From Neelides folsomi (lineage: Eukaryota; Arthropoda; Collembola; Neelipleona; Neelidae), in the NCBI GenBank assembly GCA_034687125.1, contig JAQGBZ010000353.1, positions 1 through 64,000 of the forward strand: 64,000 nt of DNA, written 5' to 3'. Shown here piece after piece: positions 60,343 through 64,000 of the stretch (the first letter of the stretch is position 1; each line of letters starts with the position of its first letter). Under the pieces are notes generated by a model, which made no database searches, had not been told where the DNA came from, and saw only the letters and a program-made list of their open reading frames with translations. Both the position numbers and the translations under genes were made by a program.

Positions 60343-61872
60343 TTACCAGTTGTCCAAAAATTCCAAGCCAGTCTTTGGTGTTGCCTAAAAGTAAGAAAAT
60401 TATATTAGTATTTGAATATTAAGGTGTTCAGACTTCAGACTTTAGTTTGAAAAGATTAAAAATGCAAACAATGATTTAAAAATATAATAATTACAATTCG
60501 ACATGGGCTTGAAACATCGACACGAAAATCCTCATCAGACTTTTCCTTTTTCATTTTCTCTCCTGGATTGGAAGGGACTTGCTGTCGAGGCGGCAATGGA
60601 GCTTTCTTCTTAGGTACATCTCCACCAGAAGCTTCTGTTGGCTCCCCAGCATTCTTCCCTTCTTTTCGTCCCATTTGTGGTGGCGGAGGTGGTGGAGCTC
60701 GTGGCTTATTCACCTGTGCGAAAAAGAGGTTAAACTGACCATTCCCATCATACCTTCGTTAACATCACCACTTGTAATCTGATTCTCCTCACCTTATGAA
60801 CAACTGGGAATGATTTGACCGCAGGGTCACTCTTCGCTCCTATCCCATTTTCGCCCTCTTTCCCCTCATTGTCAGTCGTCTTCTTTTTCAATTTGGCTTG
60901 AAGCTCAGCAATTAAGTCAAAATTTTGAACCTGGTTTGGTAACTTGTCGTCCACTACTTCATCTTCGGAAATGAAATCATCTTCATTCTCATCCTTACTT
61001 CCAGTCTCAACTCTGGCGGAAAAGACCATCAATGGGTCTTTCTTCTTCACAGCCACAGTTTTCTTCTCACCGGAGTCCTCCATTTCAAACTGGCCATCTT
61101 GGTTCAAAAATGCAGGACGGGACGTATGTTGGACATATCCTTTGATATGAGATTTGGACGTGGAGGGAACTTCGTCCTCGTATTTCTCTTCCCTCAATTC
61201 CTCCTTATTAATGAGGACGACGATTTTCTTTGAATTGTCACTGGTGTCTCTTGTCCTTAGGATCCTTTGAGCTCCGTGTTGAACACTCTTTTTCAAAGAG
61301 TTCAAAGAAGGGAGATTTGGAACGCCGAATTTATTCTTTCGTTTTTGTTCCTTCCCAGCTTCTTTTTTCTCTTCTTGAATGGCAAGCTCCCATTCTTCTT
61401 CTGATTTCTTTAGATCCTCCTCATATGCTTTCCTTGCCAAAAATTTAGATTTCCTTTCCTTCATCTCCTCCTCTCTCTTCTCTCGCGTCTCAATTGGAAG
61501 ATTTTTGATGAATTCCCCAAGTTTACAACAATTCACTTGGCTTTCGGTGCAGAAAAAAAAAGGTTCAGAGTGCTCATCAAGCCAGTAGGAATTGTCCGAT
61601 TCGTCGTAAATGTACTTTTCAGGCTTCTTTGGATATACGGACATCATGAGAGAGGCAAGATGGTCTTCGTAGTCGTCATTGGCATTTCCTCTTTTTTTCA
61701 CACGATCGTGAATGAGGTGTTTGTCAAGGACAGCGCATTTCGAAGAATATGACAAATCGGGCGATAAGTTGGCTCTTTCGGACACAGCTTGAATGTCGGA
61801 GTAAATTCGTGCACTGAGAGGATTCATTTTCGCGAAGTACATTCCATACTTGTCAGAATATACACCGGACAT
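60343..61872 (-). CDS. Unrecognised charged, proline-rich protein
   Basis: Three exons on the minus strand: 61872-60793, 60713-60495 and 60384-60343. Junctions are GT-AG and all in phase 0 (donors AAG|GTGAGG and ATT|GTAATT), giving 446 residues. N-terminal part (1-125): compact, aromatic (DKYGMYFAKMNPLSARIYSD), possibly a small domain. About 125-185: Lys/Glu-rich helix, likely coiled coil. About 185-345: acidic, disordered. Exon 2: proline-rich (NKPRAPPPPPPQMG, KKKAPLPPRQQ), able to bind SH3 or profilin-type domains. C-terminus: TPKTGLEFLDNW. No membrane segment or signal peptide. I do not recognise the family. The pattern suggests a scaffold or cytoskeleton-associated protein, but this is a guess. 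Confidence 0.8.
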
Positions 61873-62682
61873 TTTGTCAATTAATAATTATCTATAAATT
61901 GGTAAATATTTATGGTAAAGAGAAGTAAATGCTTTGCATTAAAAATAAAAGGAACTTTTGTTAAAATGAGATTCACTGGAATAACAAAATAATTGAGGTA
62001 ATATAAATTACGAATTGCTGATAGTCCTCAAAGGTGCAATTCTTTTGAGATCAAAAAATATTAATTAAAACAATATAAAAAATGCATAAAAATATATAAA
62101 ATGATTGTTAATTAGAGATTCAAGTTAAGAACTAACTTCTTTTAAGATAATAAACAAGGGGTTTAGTATTGTAATTAATACACTTGATATTGCTAACTAA
62201 AGTTAAATATAAAATGTTTATAGCCTCACAGGGATAATATTTTGATATACTCTGAACAACGACACGGACCACACCACTTGTGCTTGACTGCTAAGGACTG
62301 AAGAGTTTGCAAAGTTGATGAGTTGCTTTTAAAGATGATTTTAAACTTGAGAGATTACAAAAGAATTTAAGTAATTGAAGATCTAATACTGAATGGTAGA
62401 GTGAGTGGGTTGAATGGTGGAGTCGCAGGGTCGTTAAAGACTTGAACACAAACTTCGCCTGGTCTTGTAGGTGATATTTGGGTAATTGAGAGTCTGAGGA
62501 TTGGTGGTTGTTATTTCTTTTGACATGATGGTTCCTTTGTGGTCGGTCGTGTCCACGGGAGAGTGAACAACGTCTCACCTACTTACTCCCATCAAAACCA
62601 GAGATCCCTGGGTTCAAAAGAAAGGCACAGATTATCAACCCATAAATACAAGGAATGGATATTGAAAAGAAGAGAAACTCAC
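61873..62682. other. Upstream region of the proline-rich gene
   Basis: AT-rich near the gene, richer in G+C from about 62260. On the minus strand an acceptor-like site (ATTTATAG near 61893) lies just before the ATG, and GAACCCAG|GGATC with the donor-like GGGA|GTAAGT lies near 62590-62610. 5' untranslated exons may therefore lie here. No coding exon is supported. Confidence 0.35.
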
Positions 62683-62728
62683 CTGAGAGGAAGTTGAGGG
62701 AGAAGAAATCCTCATTCTTCGCTCACCT
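62683..62728 (-). other. Candidate small exon
   Basis: On the minus strand, GGGTGTTTCAG is followed by about 45 nt and then the ideal donor CTCAG|GTGAGT. It contains ATG and could encode MRISSPSTSSQ in phase 0, or be an untranslated exon of the downstream proline-rich gene. Transcripts would be needed to choose. Confidence 0.3.
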
Positions 62729-62899
62729 GAAACACCCAAAATAGAACATGAGATGAATCTGAGCAAGGGCTAAACTCACATGACTTGTGCGGTAATTGTG
62801 AATGGGAGGATTGAGAAAGAAGAATCTCAAATCCATACGGTATACGTTCCCATACGTTCTCTTCCCTTGTTCTATATCTTCTACAGGGAGTGTCTGCCA

Positions 62900-63151
62900 G
62901 GCCACCATTTCCACTCTCGCCCTTTTACAACCTTAATCTTCCCTTGCTGATCGAATCAGGTAATTATACTCCTTATTTGTTAACTATGAGCTTCCTTAGA
63001 CCCTACCAATTAGCTGCTATTAGCTAAATCCACTTTAACCATTCTTAATCGTCCATTAAAGCTAATTGTTTTGATGGCGATCAGAGGAGCATTTTTTCGC
63101 AGTTGATCGCATATTAAATGTTGGTTTTAAAATTATTATTAATGTAATTAG
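62900..63151 (+). promoter_or_regulatory. Possible 5' leader and leader intron of the TAZ1 gene
   Basis: Plus-strand GAATCAG|GTAATT (donor at 62960) and TAATTAG (acceptor ending at 63151) would bound a 192-nt intron just before the coding start at 63161. Minus-strand splice-like sites lie immediately to the left, so the zone around 62.7-62.95 kb may be a bidirectional promoter. Confidence 0.35.
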
Positions 63152-63160
63152 GATTCAACG

Positions 63161-64000
63161 ATGCCTCCTCTTAACTATGTTCCTGAACCTGAGGAAGTCC
63201 CAGAGTTGGAAAGACCCTCACGGCAAGGTTGGATAATATAAAATTGAATAAATATTAAATGATGTAATTTACATAAAGTTTTAAAGTTTCCAATTATTGT
63301 ATAATATTCTATTCCATAATATTTAGTCAAGTTCATTAACCTCATAATTAATTAATTATATAAAATTTCAGTGTTCCCAAACATTCTTTCTGTTGAGGCT
63401 AGAAGAATCCAAATTATGTTGCAACAACGTCGGGATGCATTGCTTCGTTCGCCAATTATAACTCTTGGTCCCGAAGTTCGTCCACCTGCTTTGCAAATGC
63501 AAGCACCTGAGCGTCTTCGTCAAGTTGTTCGACAAGTTCCTCGCAGAGAGCAACTTCGAGCCTCATCCAATTTGGCTGGTGAAAAGAGGAGACTCATTCA
63601 GCAACAACTTGTCCTCCTTCTTCACGCACACAAGTGTCAACGCAGAGAGACCATTCCGCCTGCTGCTAGAAGGGTATACAAATTAGATTTTATTTCACAT
63701 CGAAGATTAAAATTAATATTTACCATTAAAATTATTTAAGTTTGACATTTTAATATTTTTATATTTTGTAATTTTAGTGTATGTTGCCTCATTGTTCGAC
63801 CATGAAAAATGTCTTGAACCACATGACCAATTGTCACATTGGGAGAAACTGCACCGTGACCCATTGTTCATCATCCAGACAGATCATTTCTCATTGGAAG
63901 CACTGCACTCGGGTTGACTGTCCAGTTTGCAGTTTTATTAGACTGGGAGCTCATGAGAGGAGCCGATATTTCAACAACCCACCCGCAGCTGACAATCAAG
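63161..64000 (+). CDS. TAZ1 zinc-finger protein of the CBP/p300 type (5' part)
   Basis: Coding exons 63161-63227, 63372-63673 and 63778 to the window edge; phases agree and give the first 197 residues. The TAZ1 domain covers about 93-172: [54 protein letters not shown]. All twelve His/Cys ligands of the three HCCC zinc sites are present with CBP-like spacing. In CBP/p300 this domain binds activation domains of transcription factors. Here only about 92 residues precede it (about 340 in human CBP), without an obvious nuclear-receptor-interaction LxxLL motif, so this may be a short paralogue or a CBP gene with an alternative first exon. The donor after exon 1 (CAAG|GTTGGA) is weak. KIX, bromodomain and HAT parts, if any, lie beyond the window. 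Confidence 0.85.

Noticed and set aside
62291-62578. 95-codon minus-strand frame near the TAZ1 gene
   Set aside because: His/Ser-rich with no recognisable domain. The nearby minus-strand splice sites, if real, would enter this region in a different frame that meets a stop at once.
1-64000. tRNA, rRNA, CRISPR arrays, bacterial operons
   Set aside because: No B-box-like tRNA sequence, rRNA core or regular direct-repeat array was seen, and gene structure is eukaryotic throughout.

Overview
The window looks like nuclear DNA of an arthropod. It is strongly AT-rich, genes are split by GT-AG introns, and the acyl-CoA ligase gene has a TATAAATA box followed by a TCAGTT initiator, which is the arthropod initiator form. 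Protein content and the AT-rich, repeat-sprinkled texture would suit a crustacean such as a copepod, but that narrower placement is inference. No bacterial, organellar or CRISPR features were seen, and no tRNA or rRNA gene was recognised.

Left half (1 to about 34.3 kb): this is mainly one long minus-strand gene with three coding exons (33929-33774, 13031-12821, 9284-9113) whose reading phases agree. They spell a cytoplasmic N-terminus, one membrane segment and the start of a peptidase-family M19 (membrane dipeptidase) domain; the rest lies beyond the left edge. The 20.7-kb first coding intron contains a DIRS-type tyrosine-recombinase retrotransposon (about 19961-24711, minus strand). Its 150-bp inverted terminal repeats are identical by eye, its internal complementary region is the reverse complement of the joined element ends, its gag and RT/RNase H reading frames are broken, and its recombinase frame is open. 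Two short non-coding elements, a foldback element (1197-1506) and a TA-flanked TIR element (2580-2953), lie near the left edge.

Middle (34.3 to 52 kb): an apparently gene-free stretch, then a GC-rich promoter-like island near 41.0-41.5 kb, then a five-exon plus-strand gene (42467-51730) for a two-pass membrane protein of the TMEM200/DUF2371 type.

Right end (52 to 64 kb): compact genes, mostly with short introns. In order they are a Zc3h12a-like NYN ribonuclease (minus, 385 aa), an acylphosphatase (plus, 100 aa), a 4-coumarate-CoA-ligase/luciferase-like acyl-CoA synthetase (plus, 554 aa), an unrecognised charged, proline-rich protein (minus, 446 aa), and the start of a TAZ1 zinc-finger protein of the CBP/p300 type (plus, cut by the right edge). 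These genes have unrelated household and regulatory roles, and nothing suggests a shared pathway. All exon models were made by hand from splice sites and reading phase, without transcripts or database searches.
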